A stretch of DNA of 44,269 bases from Gnetum montanum (taxonomy: Eukaryota; Streptophyta; Gnetopsida; Gnetales; Gnetaceae): assembly GCA_015680685.1 (NCBI GenBank), contig MNCI01037738.1, forward strand, positions 3,413 to 47,681, given 5' to 3'. Made by a program: the position numbers and the translations under genes. The notes beneath the pieces are model-generated. The model was not told the origin of the DNA. It did no database searches and was given only the letters and a program-made list of their open reading frames with translations. This document shows positions 34,421 to 43,799 of this stretch, in pieces (position 1 is the stretch's first letter; each line of letters starts with the position of its first letter).

Positions 34421-35703
34421 ATGGAACCAAAAGGAAAACACACATAGGAAGGAGGACCATCTCAACCAAGGGAAAAATGACCAAGAATAGGAAGGGGCCA
34501 AGAATAGGCCCAAGAAGAACCAATCACAACCCATGCCATAGGAACTCTTAGAGAAGAGGCCAAAGTGGAGTTTGTTTGTTAGATTCTAGAACAAGTGGTA
34601 GCAATAGAACATTTCTACTAGGATGAGGTACCCACACAAGTGAACCTTGAGGTGACCTTGATGGAAGCTTGCTTAAATCAAATCAGATCAAGGGAGGTCC
34701 AGAAGACAGTGCTCCAAGAGTTAAAATTTGTCTCTTTCTTAAAGCAAGCACCTAAAGAGGTACATGACCAATTAAAGACCTCTCCCATGTGGCCAATTAT
34801 CACTTCTAGCAAGGAGTGATATATGGGAGAGATGTTCCTATTTTGAAGCAACAGGAAGGCTAGCTCAACGGTCAAGATCAAAGACATTTTAATGTTCTAC
34901 TTGATGCAAGCCATTGTAGAGGCACTTGGGTTACTTGAAACTAGGGTGAGTCTCACCAAGATTCTGATGTAGGTGGACCCCAACATCAAGAAGGAATTGG
35001 TGCTATGGTGTTGACTGCAAGGAGTATGGAGCACTCACACTGGCAAAAAGAATCCATTACAAGATTGTGACATATTACCTAAATCCCACAGTGAGACCTA
35101 GCAAAATCACTACCTTTTCTACTCACGTGTATGCCACTCTAAGTGGAAGATTCCTGGTCAACCTTCCACAACTAATCTATTTGAAGATAGAGAAGCAGTT
35201 CAAGGAGAATGAAGGTGGAAGGAAGGCACTCCCCTTCCCATGCCTCATCAGAAAACTATGTCGAAAGGGAGAAATAGTCTACTACATTAATGATGTTGTT
35301 TGACATGCTTCAACTACTAATTGGGTGGAGATGATGAAGGAAAAAATTCCTACAACAATAATCCAAGAAGAGGAGTAGTAGCCACCATCTCTACCTACCA
35401 CTCAAAAAATAGTGCCAGACATCGCTGCAACATCCCAACAGTTGTACAAGTTTTGAGAATGGCTCTTGAGAAAGAAAGAGCAAAAAGCATGCATGAGTGG
35501 TGGAGACCCATCTATGTACTAGCCCACGATGAGTCATCTAAATGAGGTGGCTTAAATAGTCAGCCTAATCAGGGGATGTGGATCCATTTAGGAGATGATT
35601 GAGTTATGGTAGCCCATCATCAATGGGATTGATCAATACAATAAAGTAGAAATTCACTTGAAGGACTTGCAGATAGAGGAGATGATTGAATATATGGAGC
35701 TAG
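34421..35703 (+). pseudogene. Extra ORF downstream of pol, family A (copy 2)
   Basis: The start ATGGAACCAAAAGG at 34421 is equivalent to 4983. Conserved blocks are ITTFSTHVYATLSGRFLVNL (about 35105-35165), LPQLIYLKIEKQFKENEG (about 35164-35217) and ALPFPCLIRKLCRKGEI (about 35227-35277). It continues past the copy 1 breakpoint into a helical stretch ending LQIEEMIEYMELE near 35703. The main element has the equivalent LQIGKMIEYMEL at about 7690-7730. There the frame is cut by the GC-rich island. Frame changes and stops are present. Confidence 0.6.
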
Positions 35704-36545
35704 AAGGGTTGCGAACCCTGCACTGGGCACTCGCGTCCCCCCTGTGACCGCCGGGTCCAGTGGAAGATCGAGTCATAACACGAAGGGGTCGGCAGCGGGC
35801 ACGTCTGGGCTAGCGCATGGTACTCCAACAGCCGTTGGGGATGGCACACATGAAAACGTCCAATGCCCAGACGCTGATCAGGATCAGCACCGGCCAAGGC
35901 CGCCCCGGGTGAAGGACCCGCCGGATGCCACGTCTAGCAACTCGAAGAATTAGACACCGACCCCTCGTACTCAACCACCGCAACTCTGGTTCGAGGGCAT
36001 CCTACAGAACTGCAAGACGGGAATCACCCAGTTGATAGTGGAGAATCGGCGCCGCCTCGCTGCGGGGTTGGCTAAGCAGGGGCACGATGGGCTGCAGCAT
36101 CCCAGTGGGTAGCGGGTGAGCGCGCGGGGAGGGGGTGGGGGGCCCTCTCCCTCCCTCTCCTGGTTTCTCCCCGCTTTTGCTATTTTTTACGGTCTTTTCC
36201 CTGTTGTTTTTCTTCCTTGATTTCTCAGTCTACGGTCCCCCTTGGTCAAGGGCTTCTGCGTTGATTGCTGGGTGGTGTGTTGGCTGGTTCTCCCTACGGG
36301 TTCCTCTTCTGGGGCTGGCGGCGGGGGCTGCCTGCACGCCGTGGGGGTGAGTGTTGGGCACGAGGGGGGAGGGAGGGGGGTTTTTCCGTGTTCCGTCCTT
36401 GCTAGTTGCCCCTTTTTTGTTTCTCTCCGTGTCTCCATGCTCTTTCTGTCCTGGGTGCTGTGGGGCCGCGATTGCTGGTCCGCGCTACGCGCAGGCGTAG
36501 CTCTTTCACTTTTTGGAATAGATTTTCTCTCGACCTTTTTTCCAA
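35704..36545 (+). other. GC- and CpG-rich island of foreign composition, possibly LINE-derived
   Basis: The composition changes abruptly from AT-rich, CpG-poor DNA to GC-rich DNA with many CpGs, and back again at about 36546. A plus-strand frame from 35744 is open to 35953 (stop), and continues in frame with LWFEGILQNCKTGITQLIVE and NRRRLAAGLAKQGHDGLQ to a stop near 36110. A T/C-rich and G-rich non-coding stretch follows. An ORF end followed by a pyrimidine-rich spacer would suit the ORF1 end of a LINE, but I do not recognise the protein. I found no target duplication. The retained CpGs imply a younger insertion than its surroundings, or a gene fragment or contaminant joined by assembly. Confidence 0.5.
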
Positions 36546-36564
36546 AAAACAGTGTTTACTACAT

Positions 36565-37377
36565 TTATGAGGCCCCATCGATGTAGCTCCACAATAAAGT
36601 CTATAAATATGCACTCATCCATAGTGTTTACAAAGAAGTCTTTTCATAGTTGTAGCAACGTAGCAGGAGTCAAAAAGTATATAAATCTTTATTCGAACAC
36701 TAATGTACCTAAGCACACCGGTGTGAATAGAAATAAAGACAAGCCTTTTGATCAAACTTTGCAGCACTTGGAGTANAAGCACACCAGTGTGAATAGAAAT
36801 AAAGACAAGCCTTTTGATCAAACTTTGCAGCACTTGGAGTAGATTAATGATTTATTTTTGCATTTACCATTTTCATTAATTATGCAATTAATTAAGATAA
36901 GAAAAACTTTAATTAATTAACTAATTAAGATAAATAGATTAAACACATAAGTACGACCACTTCGAACATAACATACAACTCTTGGTAATCCTAGTAGCAC
37001 TTAATGCTTGGTAACCCAGCAATGTTGTATGCATTTAGGATGTGTATGGAAAGTGGGACTGGATGCTTATGTTAGGATAGTTAGTTATTAATTAGCAATT
37101 AGAATAGTTAAATTGGTCAATAAATTGAGTTTCAACTTGTTATCAATCATAGGTGAATAAAATATAAAATAACAAAAAAAAATCATGTGCCCCAATTACA
37201 CTTAACCATACAACTAAGCTTCACAAGTGTAGTTGGAAAGACAACGATCATCACGATTAGATTTCACTTCTTAGAACCAATGTACTTAGGAACTTAAGGT
37301 CTGTAGAATTTGATCGAATTGCATGTGAATGCTTGTAATTTGTATGGTTGGGCATAGGGGATACTCGTTGCTCATCA
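36565..37377 (+). repeat. LTR-A copy, 5'-truncated
   Basis: Starts within U3 (GAGGCCCCATCGATGTAGC), with TATA-like CTATAAATAT at 36601-36610. It continues through AATAAAGACAAGCCTTTTGATC and TTAATTAATTAACT to the end CTCATCA at 37377. Its 5' end is missing against the GC-rich island. No primer site follows, so it is a solo or truncated LTR. It includes an assembly duplication at 36776. Confidence 0.8.
36711..36841. other. 65-bp duplicate around a single N (assembly join)
   Basis: 36711-36775 and 36777-36841 are the same 65 bp with one difference, separated by one N at 36776. This is typical of two contig ends joined without merging their overlap. Confidence 0.9.
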
Positions 37378-37510
37378 GCCTTTAATTCTAATAGCTTTTC
37401 TTAAGCATAAACTTAAAAAGTTTCATGGGTTNGAGGGGATACTCGCTGCTCATCAGCCTTTAATTCTAATAGCTTTTCTTAAGCATAAACTTAAAAAGTT
37501 TCATGGGTTT
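37355..37510. other. About 77-bp duplicate around a single N (assembly join)
   Basis: The sequence before the N at 37432 (from AGGGGATACTCGTTGC) is repeated after it (GAGGGGATACTCGCTGC) with one clear difference. The same artefact as at 36776. Confidence 0.9.
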
Positions 37511-38160
37511 TATTTTGTAGTTCATCCATGATATAAAAAAGTTGTTTCTTTTGAAAGAAGTCATGGCTCAACACCTATGAAGCTCTATATAATACACATC
37601 CAAGGTCATATCTAATGATTCATGGTTGTCTATTCTGCCCTTAAAATTATTTCTACAAATTAAACATCCTTAAGTAGGTTTGGTACTTTCATTAAACACT
37701 TTTAGCATGGTGCTTCATCTCTAAATGAAGTTAGATTCTAACAATTTGTACCAACACTTAGCTTCTTTGATCAAACTCCTAAGAAACAGTTTCAATGTTT
37801 TTAATTTATTATTGATATTATAAAAGATGTAGCCATCATGAAAGATTTGGAGATGATTTTGTAGATCAACAATGTTGCTTCTCAATCCACAACATCTTTG
37901 TTATGTTAAGATGTTTGATACAACTCTCTTTTTGATGTATCATACTCATCTCCTTTAGGTCAAGTTTTGGTTCTCTCTAATCCCTTCTCCATGCTCTTCT
38001 TAGTGGATTCCTTTCTATTTTCATTCTTTAGTGTCATCAAATGAAGAAGAAACATTAAAAGAGTCATGCCAACTTTGCCTTATCCTAGGATTCTTATGTT
38101 CAAATGTCCTTCCCCTATTGGAGGCCTTTGGCTTGGAAGGCCTCCTAATGTAATAATCCT
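37384..38160 (-). pseudogene. gag fragment of a gypsy element
   Basis: Minus-strand translation contains LKLFLRSLIKEAKCWYKLLE (about 37745-37805), matching the Retrotrans_gag core and the gag of the family A element at about 18050-18110. A helical stretch, MDELQNKTHETF, lies at about 37500-37535. Stops are present. It is antisense to the LTR-A copy next to it, so the two are not one element in order. Confidence 0.55.
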
Positions 38161-39885
38161 TATTCATATTTCAAGGAAGAGACTACAATCTTTCTTAATA
38201 GCTTACAATTGTTGTGTAACATCATGCATGGAATGTTTGTGAAAAATTCTAAGTGTATTTGTATAATGATAGTGAAAATTTGAAAAGAATGAGACTTGAA
38301 CTTTCAACTTTCTACTTATTATTGTTAGTGCATACCACTATTCTACATTGAAAATAATTTTGATATTATTAAACATGCATTCCTAGGTCCCGCTCCTACC
38401 TACTAGTAGGTAGGCCCATTGACAAGCAAGGATGGGACTAAAGGACATGTTAGCATGGTTGATGATTGTCATGGAATATACATGCATTGATCATCAAACT
38501 ATTTTTGCATCTATGCACAACAACTTTTCCCAAGAGAATAATTACTTAAAGAATGCCTATAATATCTGTAAAGAAGTTTCAACTTTGTTGAATTCTATAC
38601 AAAAAGTCTTAACTTTTCTTTATTTACTAGCCTAAGAACAAGTTTTTTTCTTCTATACTAGAAAATATATCAATCCACTCAAATGGTATAAAGCATAATG
38701 AAAGAATTCATTTGGTTTAAAACTCACTTCAAACTCTTTAATGTTTGTGAAATTTTTATGATTGGTATTTAAGAAATCAAAACTTAAAAAGCCTTAAGGA
38801 TTTGTAAAAATATAACCACGAAGTCCCAAGGAGAATAACAAAAGGTTAAAAAAGTTGAATTATTTTTAAACACATGCCAAGTACTTTTATTCTCTTTTTC
38901 CACTTAAATCCAATTAGTAAACTTAAGTGCATTATGAAAACGAATCGCGTAGAAGATTTCACTCTTCCCTTTTCTCTTTCATTTAAGAAAGGGAAAGCAT
39001 TACAACTTGAATCTATATGATTTAGGGAATTCTCACACTTTCAATATTCCACCATGAGAAAAGTATCATATAAATAAAAGATTTCTCATACCTTCAACAT
39101 TATATGTTACAAGTGTTGGAAAAACTAAGGTTACGAAATTAAGAGAAAACATTAGCACAGCAAAGCAGAAAAATCAACCATACACACATTTGATGTCATT
39201 ATGACAAAAATAATAGAATAGAAAGTGACTCCCAAGCCCTTGCCAAACTAGGGCAAATAGTTAAACAATGCAATTCTATTAATCTTCATCACAATAAATA
39301 CATGTGATTACTTGCACAACAAATAGACTATTTCTAAATCAATTTATAGATGTCTCATGGTTTCTCCAACTTTGCTCCAGCTTTTCTAAAGTAATCTTGA
39401 GATTTGATTTAGAGCTTCCAAAACTTTCTTACATCTTTCCAAAGTCATCCTAAAATCTTTAATAATTGCCAATATTTAACAATCCACTTTTTATGGATAT
39501 TCTAGCTTTTTCTAATTAACAATATTGGTACTTATATTTTAATATTTAATAAAACTATCATGTGGCATGGTTAATTCCTGACAACAAAGTCATTAATATT
39601 TGAAAATTTAAAAAAATTAAATTCTGCCTCCAATTTGTTTCAGATTGAATTGACACTGAAATTTCATTAAGTGCTTGTACCTTAAGAAACTTGCAAAAGA
39701 TGGGGAATTTGTGCCCCCAAAGCTATTAAAAACTTAAAAATTCTCAGACCCAAGGCTAAAATCATAACATTAAATTAAACAAGCTCTGTAAAGTAATAAA
39801 CAGGCATTTAACAGTAAGTTTGCAAATAAACATGCATCACTTCTTCACTAATACTCAATTTATAAAGAATATGTTTATCGGATAT
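38161..39885. other. Unassigned region downstream of the NLR gene
   Basis: No gene seen. A perfect 20-bp palindrome CCTACCTACTAGTAGGTAGG lies at 38395-38414. The open frame at 38432-38635 matches nothing that I know. A TGTTGGAAAAACTAAGG at about 39115 could be an LTR start, but no matching end was found. Confidence 0.5.
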
Positions 39886-40083
39886 CATTCCTCTTCCTCT
39901 TCTCGTTTTACATCATCGTCATCATCATCATCATTATCATTTTCCTCCTCCTCCTCCTCTTGCTATTTGCATTTTAATAATTTTATATTCTTTTCTTCTT
40001 CTTCTTCCTCTTCCTCCTCCTCTTCTTCTTCTTCCTCTTCCTCTTCCTTTTCCTCTTCTTCTTCCTCTTCTTCCTCTTCCTCT
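39886..40083. repeat. Pyrimidine microsatellite (CTT/CCT)n
   Basis: An almost pure TC tract of mixed TCTTCC/TCC/TCATCA units. The Ser-rich and Glu/Arg/Lys-rich open frames over it are artefacts of the repeat. Confidence 0.95.
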
Positions 40084-40097
40084 TGGTATATGCATTN

Positions 40098-40204
40098 CAC
40101 ATATGGAGTCCTTGGAACAATTGACGTTGTGGGACGCTCCAAACTTGGTGCAGGTGCCTGATGAATTCCATACTCTGCCACGTCTGCAGTCTATATGGTT
40201 GGGA
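40098..40204. other. Inverted 107-bp duplicate bounded by single Ns (assembly artefact)
   Basis: Exact reverse complement of 40538-40644, an LRR-coding stretch of the NLR gene, with one N on each side (40097, 40205). A flipped contig piece inserted at a gap is the simplest explanation. The real continuation of the LRR exon is missing. Confidence 0.9.
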
Positions 40205-40205
40205 N

Positions 40206-40817
40206 GCTGTAAACACGTCCATCCACTTTGCTTCCAACTTGGAGCAATCATACACATCCAAGGTCGCTAGAGAAGGGAGAGAGCGAAATGTTGCCCCTAA
40301 CGTCTTAAGATTGCTGCATCCCTCCAAGAACAACAGAAACCTAAGGGCCACCAATCTGCCAATGTTGCATCGAAGCTCTTCCAGGCTAATGCAACCTTAT
40401 AGATTAAGTATCTGTAACCAGGAAAGGTTCTCCATACCCAAAGGGAATCCTGCGAGTTCCGTGCAGCGTCGGAGTATTAATCTGTTCAATAATACACACC
40501 TTCCTATGTTCTCTGGAACTTCTCTTAATGCAGCGTCTCCCAACCATATAGACTGCAGACGTGGCAGAGTATGGAATTCATCAGGCACCTGCACCAAGTT
40601 TGGAGCGTCCCACAACGTCAATTGTTCCAAGGACTCCATATGTGATATGTGATATGAGCCCTGCTGCTATTTCTCTCAAATGTTCTCCTCCTAAAATGAA
40701 GACTTCTATATTTGGCATCACGGAGAGAGGCATATCAATAACCAGCTTTTCGCTTTCTTCTTTTATTAGCGACTCGTGGCGGAAGTCGAGTTGTAACCGC
40801 TTCAAGTTGGATGGCAG
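40206..40817 (-). CDS. NLR exon 7: leucine-rich repeats, 3' end missing
   Basis: After TACATAG| the frame reads LPSNLKRLQLDFRHESL and NIEVFILGGEHLREIAAGLI. A 7-bp duplication (ATATGTG units, 40638-40651) breaks the frame. LRRs continue with SLEQLTLWDAPNLVQVPDEF, LPRLQSIWLGDAALREVPEN and LNRLILRRCTELAGFPLGME. An in-frame TAA (40397-40399) then stands where most repeats have Tyr or Ser before GC. Further repeats: SLEELRCNIGRLVALRFLLF and LPSLATLDVYDCSKLEAKW. The sequence ends at the N at 40205. Confidence 0.75.
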
Positions 40818-40922
40818 CTATGTACGTGCAGCAATTCATCACAAGCAGCAGCAACAGCGTCAGTTAATTGCATAATAATTTAATTTTTATTATACATATG
40901 CTTATTTAAAGGTTTTACGTAC

Positions 40923-41231
40923 CTGTTGCAAAGGCACGGTGCTGGCGGGTGCGTAGAGCAGGCTCCTCAGCTCTGGGCATTGCTTTCCATAAACAAACGG
41001 CGGCTGCGACTGCGGTGACACTGAATGCCAAAGAATAAGGCTGGGGAACGTCTCCTTGCATTCACCTTCAATTTCAATCACGCTGTAGGAATTATAACCT
41101 TCAGAATAATCCGTGGATAGAATTCGAAGGGAGGCAGACATGAGGTCGAGCTTGTGAGATGGCAGGATCAGCATTTCTTCATACTCCTCTCTGCTTTCTT
41201 GAAGACAAATGCCTTTGATGTTGCGCAAATT
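40923..41231 (-). CDS. NLR exon 6: NB-ARC to LRR connector
   Basis: After CTACTGCAG| it reads NLRNIKGICLQESREEYEEM, then LPSHKLDLMSASLRILSTDY, ending CAACAG|GTACGT in phase 0. 'L--ikGi-l' followed by 'M--LRiL' is the usual start of the LRR region in plant NLRs. It joins exon 7 across a 105-bp intron (40818-40922). Confidence 0.7.
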
Positions 41232-41339
41232 CTGCAGTAGCAAACTCAGTTACCGTTACGGATGTTATGTATCAAATAAATTAATATTATTAGATAAAAC
41301 TATCATAATAGACAATAATTACATGAGGATCCGTTGACT

Positions 41340-42340
41340 CCAGCATAGATCGGAACTGCAAGACAGTGGTGATTCTGTTGGATTGCCATTTCCAGCACCA
41401 CATCGTGGACTTTTGCTTGTACATTAAGATCGTCATCCACCGTCACTCCCGTGGTGTATTCGAAAGGAATTTTTTTGACGAGGGCCCTCCTTTGCAACAC
41501 TATCATAGTGTCCTTCCCGAACGTCAGTTCCAGAAAACGCCAACTCCACAAACAGAAAACACAGATGTCGAGAAAAGCATCTTTGTAGGATTTCTCCAGA
41601 TTATCAAATGGGAAGGAGAAGAATTCCATGCTCTGCCCACCAAAACGCTGCCCATGATTGCGCTCGTCCCGAATTGCCTCAAGCGCTTCCGCAGCATTAT
41701 TCTCGCATCTCACGTATTTTCCCACCATTTCGATTAGCAAAGGAATGCCTCCGCAAATTCGTAACAAGTATTGCCGATCCTCTTCTTTTATTTGGGCTGC
41801 CACATCGCTGCCCATCTGCTTCTGTCTCTGCGTCTTTCTCCTCTAATGACTCCACGTTGAAGAGCTTCACATCTTCTCGACGTCTAACATCAACGCCGTT
41901 GCGCACAATTGCGTCTCGGGCGGTCAGAACCAGCCTCAGCTTTGTTGATCGCTCCAGATCAGACGGTAATAGTTTGCTGAGTTCAACACCGTTCAGAACG
42001 TTGTCGATGTAAACAAAACATGGCTCCTTTTCAAAATACTTAAGCAGAAGCTTTTGACCATCTAAGCTGCTGGAAGGCTCCTCCTTCACTTCACCTTCTG
42101 AGATTGCAGCTAAAATCTTTCGCTGGACACCAACGGTATTGGGTTTGCCAGCCGTGTTTTGGTAGAGTTCTGCCTTGGAAAATTTAAATCCTAATACATC
42201 ATCAACCATGGCATAGACAACGTGAGCAAGTGTACTCTTCCCTATGCCTCCCAAGCCAAACAATATAACGACTACTACTTTCTTTTCACTTTCTAGCTCC
42301 AGCATATCTACGATCGTTTTCAGCATTTCTTGTTTGATCA
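41340..42340 (-). CDS. NLR exon 5: NB-ARC domain, with frameshift
   Basis: The acceptor TTTTTGCAG| lies at 42341-42342. P-loop FGLGGIGKST is at 42231-42260; CFVYIDNVL lies near 42010 and RLVLTARDAIV near 41920-41950. The frame then shifts by one base between 41816 and 41835, after SLEEKDAE. The usual hydrophobic LF---AF stretch of this position is missing there. The second frame resumes with SDVAAQIKEEDRQYLL, RICGGIPLLIEMVGKYV, YKDAFLDICVFCLWSWRFLE and VHDVVLEMA. The 3' border near 41340 is uncertain: the strong-looking GTAATT donor would create a stop when joined to exon 6. Confidence 0.75.
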
Positions 42341-42399
42341 CTGCAAAAACGAGAAATGAATACTTTTACGCGAAACTACCTGCAGCTACTTATTGAATC

Positions 42400-42620
42400 A
42401 AAAGGCACACATTTCTTCCCCAAAAATTATGTCGCTATTCATGTAAAAAAATAGAGTCATGCCTGCTTCATGGGGGTAGAACTCCATTCTCTGCAACTGG
42501 AGGGGCTGATTGGTATCGTATGCCCTGAGAATGACTTCAAACATCAAGTGTCGGTGAATCTTTTCAAGACGGTGGCGCACATCTCCTAAATGCCTCCTCT
42601 CTACGTTTGCTCCGAAAAAT
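42400..42620 (-). CDS. NLR exon 4: end of N-terminal domain and linker
   Basis: The acceptor TTTCGCAG| at 42621-42622 joins exon 3 in phase, giving WWYK then FFGANVERRHLGDVRHRLEK and IHRHLMFEVILRAYDTNQP. The 90-bp intron is short but normal for plants. The 3' border is uncertain: I see no convincing donor giving the phase required by exon 5, so the end coordinate is only the limit of the open frame. Confidence 0.5.
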
Positions 42621-42710
42621 CTGCGAAACTTTAAATGTTACAACCCTACAGCCAAGCCGATACAGTTTAAATTGGAGAAGTTAAAAAGAAAAATGCATAC
42701 TGTCACTAAC

Positions 42711-43027
42711 TTGTACCACCAGGAAGATTTGGCTTGAAAGAAGCACACAGCTGCTCCTTCAACCACCAATCCAAGGGCATCTTCCATTAACCTTGGGATA
42801 TGTTCCTTGAGCGAACGTCTTTGCTTCAAAATTTGAAGTTACTGTGCCAATCGATACATTTCGTCTAACAGATCTACACACTCTGCCTTGTTTTCAGACA
42901 CCTTGTCGAATCTTTCCAGAACAAAAGCAACAGCGACTAAACCCGCAGCGACCCAATGCGCCTTCCCAATCCCATTTAGTACTGTTTTTGTGACATCCAT
43001 CACGGTAGCAGTTTGATCGTTTGATAT
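42711..43027 (-). CDS. NLR exon 3: core of helical N-terminal domain
   Basis: Starts after TTCGCAG| with ISNDQTATVMDV and ends CAA|GTTAGT in phase 2. Contains IGKAHWVAAGLVAVAFVLER and FDKVSENKAECVDLLDEMYR, then an in-frame TAA (42839-42841), then SLKEHIPRLMEDALGLVVEG. Hydrophobic helix, then 'NK-EC--L---M' helix, then another helix: this is the pattern of the MLKL-NTD/Cbl-N/HeLo-type four-helix bundles of cell-death proteins, not of Rx-type CC, RPW8 or TIR domains. The family call is by eye and needs profile search. Confidence 0.55.
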
Positions 43028-43563
43028 CTGCGAATATGCCATACGACTTGTTAGCTGTTCAAGTAACTGTTTTCAAGAGAAATGTTGGAGTACAAGTCAA
43101 AGCATATAATCATCAACTCTAAGGCAAACATGACAATATACTGAGATTGCAGGGAGTGCGGTGAATCAGAGAATGAGAAACCCCCTTTTTCTCCTTAAGG
43201 GATAAGTAACATAAAACTTCTTTTTATATATAGCCTTTTGACTAAGCATGAGACATTATAATATGAATCAAACGCCTCAGATAATCCCTGGGGCATGGTC
43301 AATAATGTTGCGAAGTACTAATAATGTTGGGAATAATTCAGCGATAAATGATATTTATTAATGAACAACCTGGCATTATTTTCTGTTTCAAGAGGCTTAT
43401 TTTAAATTGCAGAAATATTATTGCAAAATCCTCAAAAAATAGAGGCCTCATTGCGGACAACCAGGGGTATTGGGATGGGGCTGTTAATAGCTATTCAGGT
43501 GATAGCATGATAACTTTGAAATGAATATTAAATAAACTTTGAAGTTTTCTGTACACTACTTAC

Positions 43564-43689
43564 AAGATTGCTTGCAGCATCGGCAGTTTCAGAAAACAGA
43601 TCTTTGAATTTGCCCAGATCTGTTGTGTCTACAAATTTCCACTCTTTTCGCTCAGGTTTAGCATTCTGTGAAGATGAAGATTGTGATCC
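43564..43689 (-). CDS. NLR exon 2
   Basis: 42 codons, bordered by TGTAG| and |GTAAGT, phase 0 at both ends. Contains KPERKEWKFVDTTDLGKF and FKDLFSETADAASNL. The frame stays open and the length is a multiple of three, so the junctions with exons 1 and 3 are consistent. Confidence 0.7.
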
Positions 43690-43799
43690 CTACATTCGAC
43701 AAACAAAGCGAAAACAAAATTGACAAAATCGCGTTAACACTGCAGTTATTCAATGCACATCAATAAGAAACCAGGGGGAAAGTAGGCTAATAAACAGAC

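Larger units (their letters stand above)
29317..35530 (+). repeat. Chimeric block, copy 2 of a direct duplication
   Basis: Direct counterpart of 1-6090, offset about 29.3 kb. It differs by scattered substitutions, an extra 348 bp at 30773-31120, about 36 extra bp near 31610, and an assembly gap at 31962-32127. Copy 2 continues about 170 bp further into the extra ORF than copy 1. Confidence 0.85.

Noticed and set aside
36135-36614. Several open frames in the GC-rich island
   Set aside because: High GC lowers stop frequency in every frame; only the frame ending near 36110 looks protein-like, and even that is unidentified.
39112-39480. Possible copia LTR starting TGTTGGAAAAACT
   Set aside because: No matching LTR end, second copy, primer site or target duplication was found.
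39820-40161. Ser-rich (plus) and Glu/Arg/Lys-rich (minus) proteins of over 100 residues
   Set aside because: They are translations of the CTT/CCT microsatellite on both strands and run across Ns.
40098-40354. Extra LRR-like or fusion frames across the Ns
   Set aside because: They are created by the inverted 107-bp duplicate and are not a natural C-terminus.
41366-42012. Plus-strand ORFs of 123-134 residues over the NLR
   Set aside because: They are shadows of the NB-ARC exon on the opposite strand; they have no domain and the splice signals favour the minus strand.
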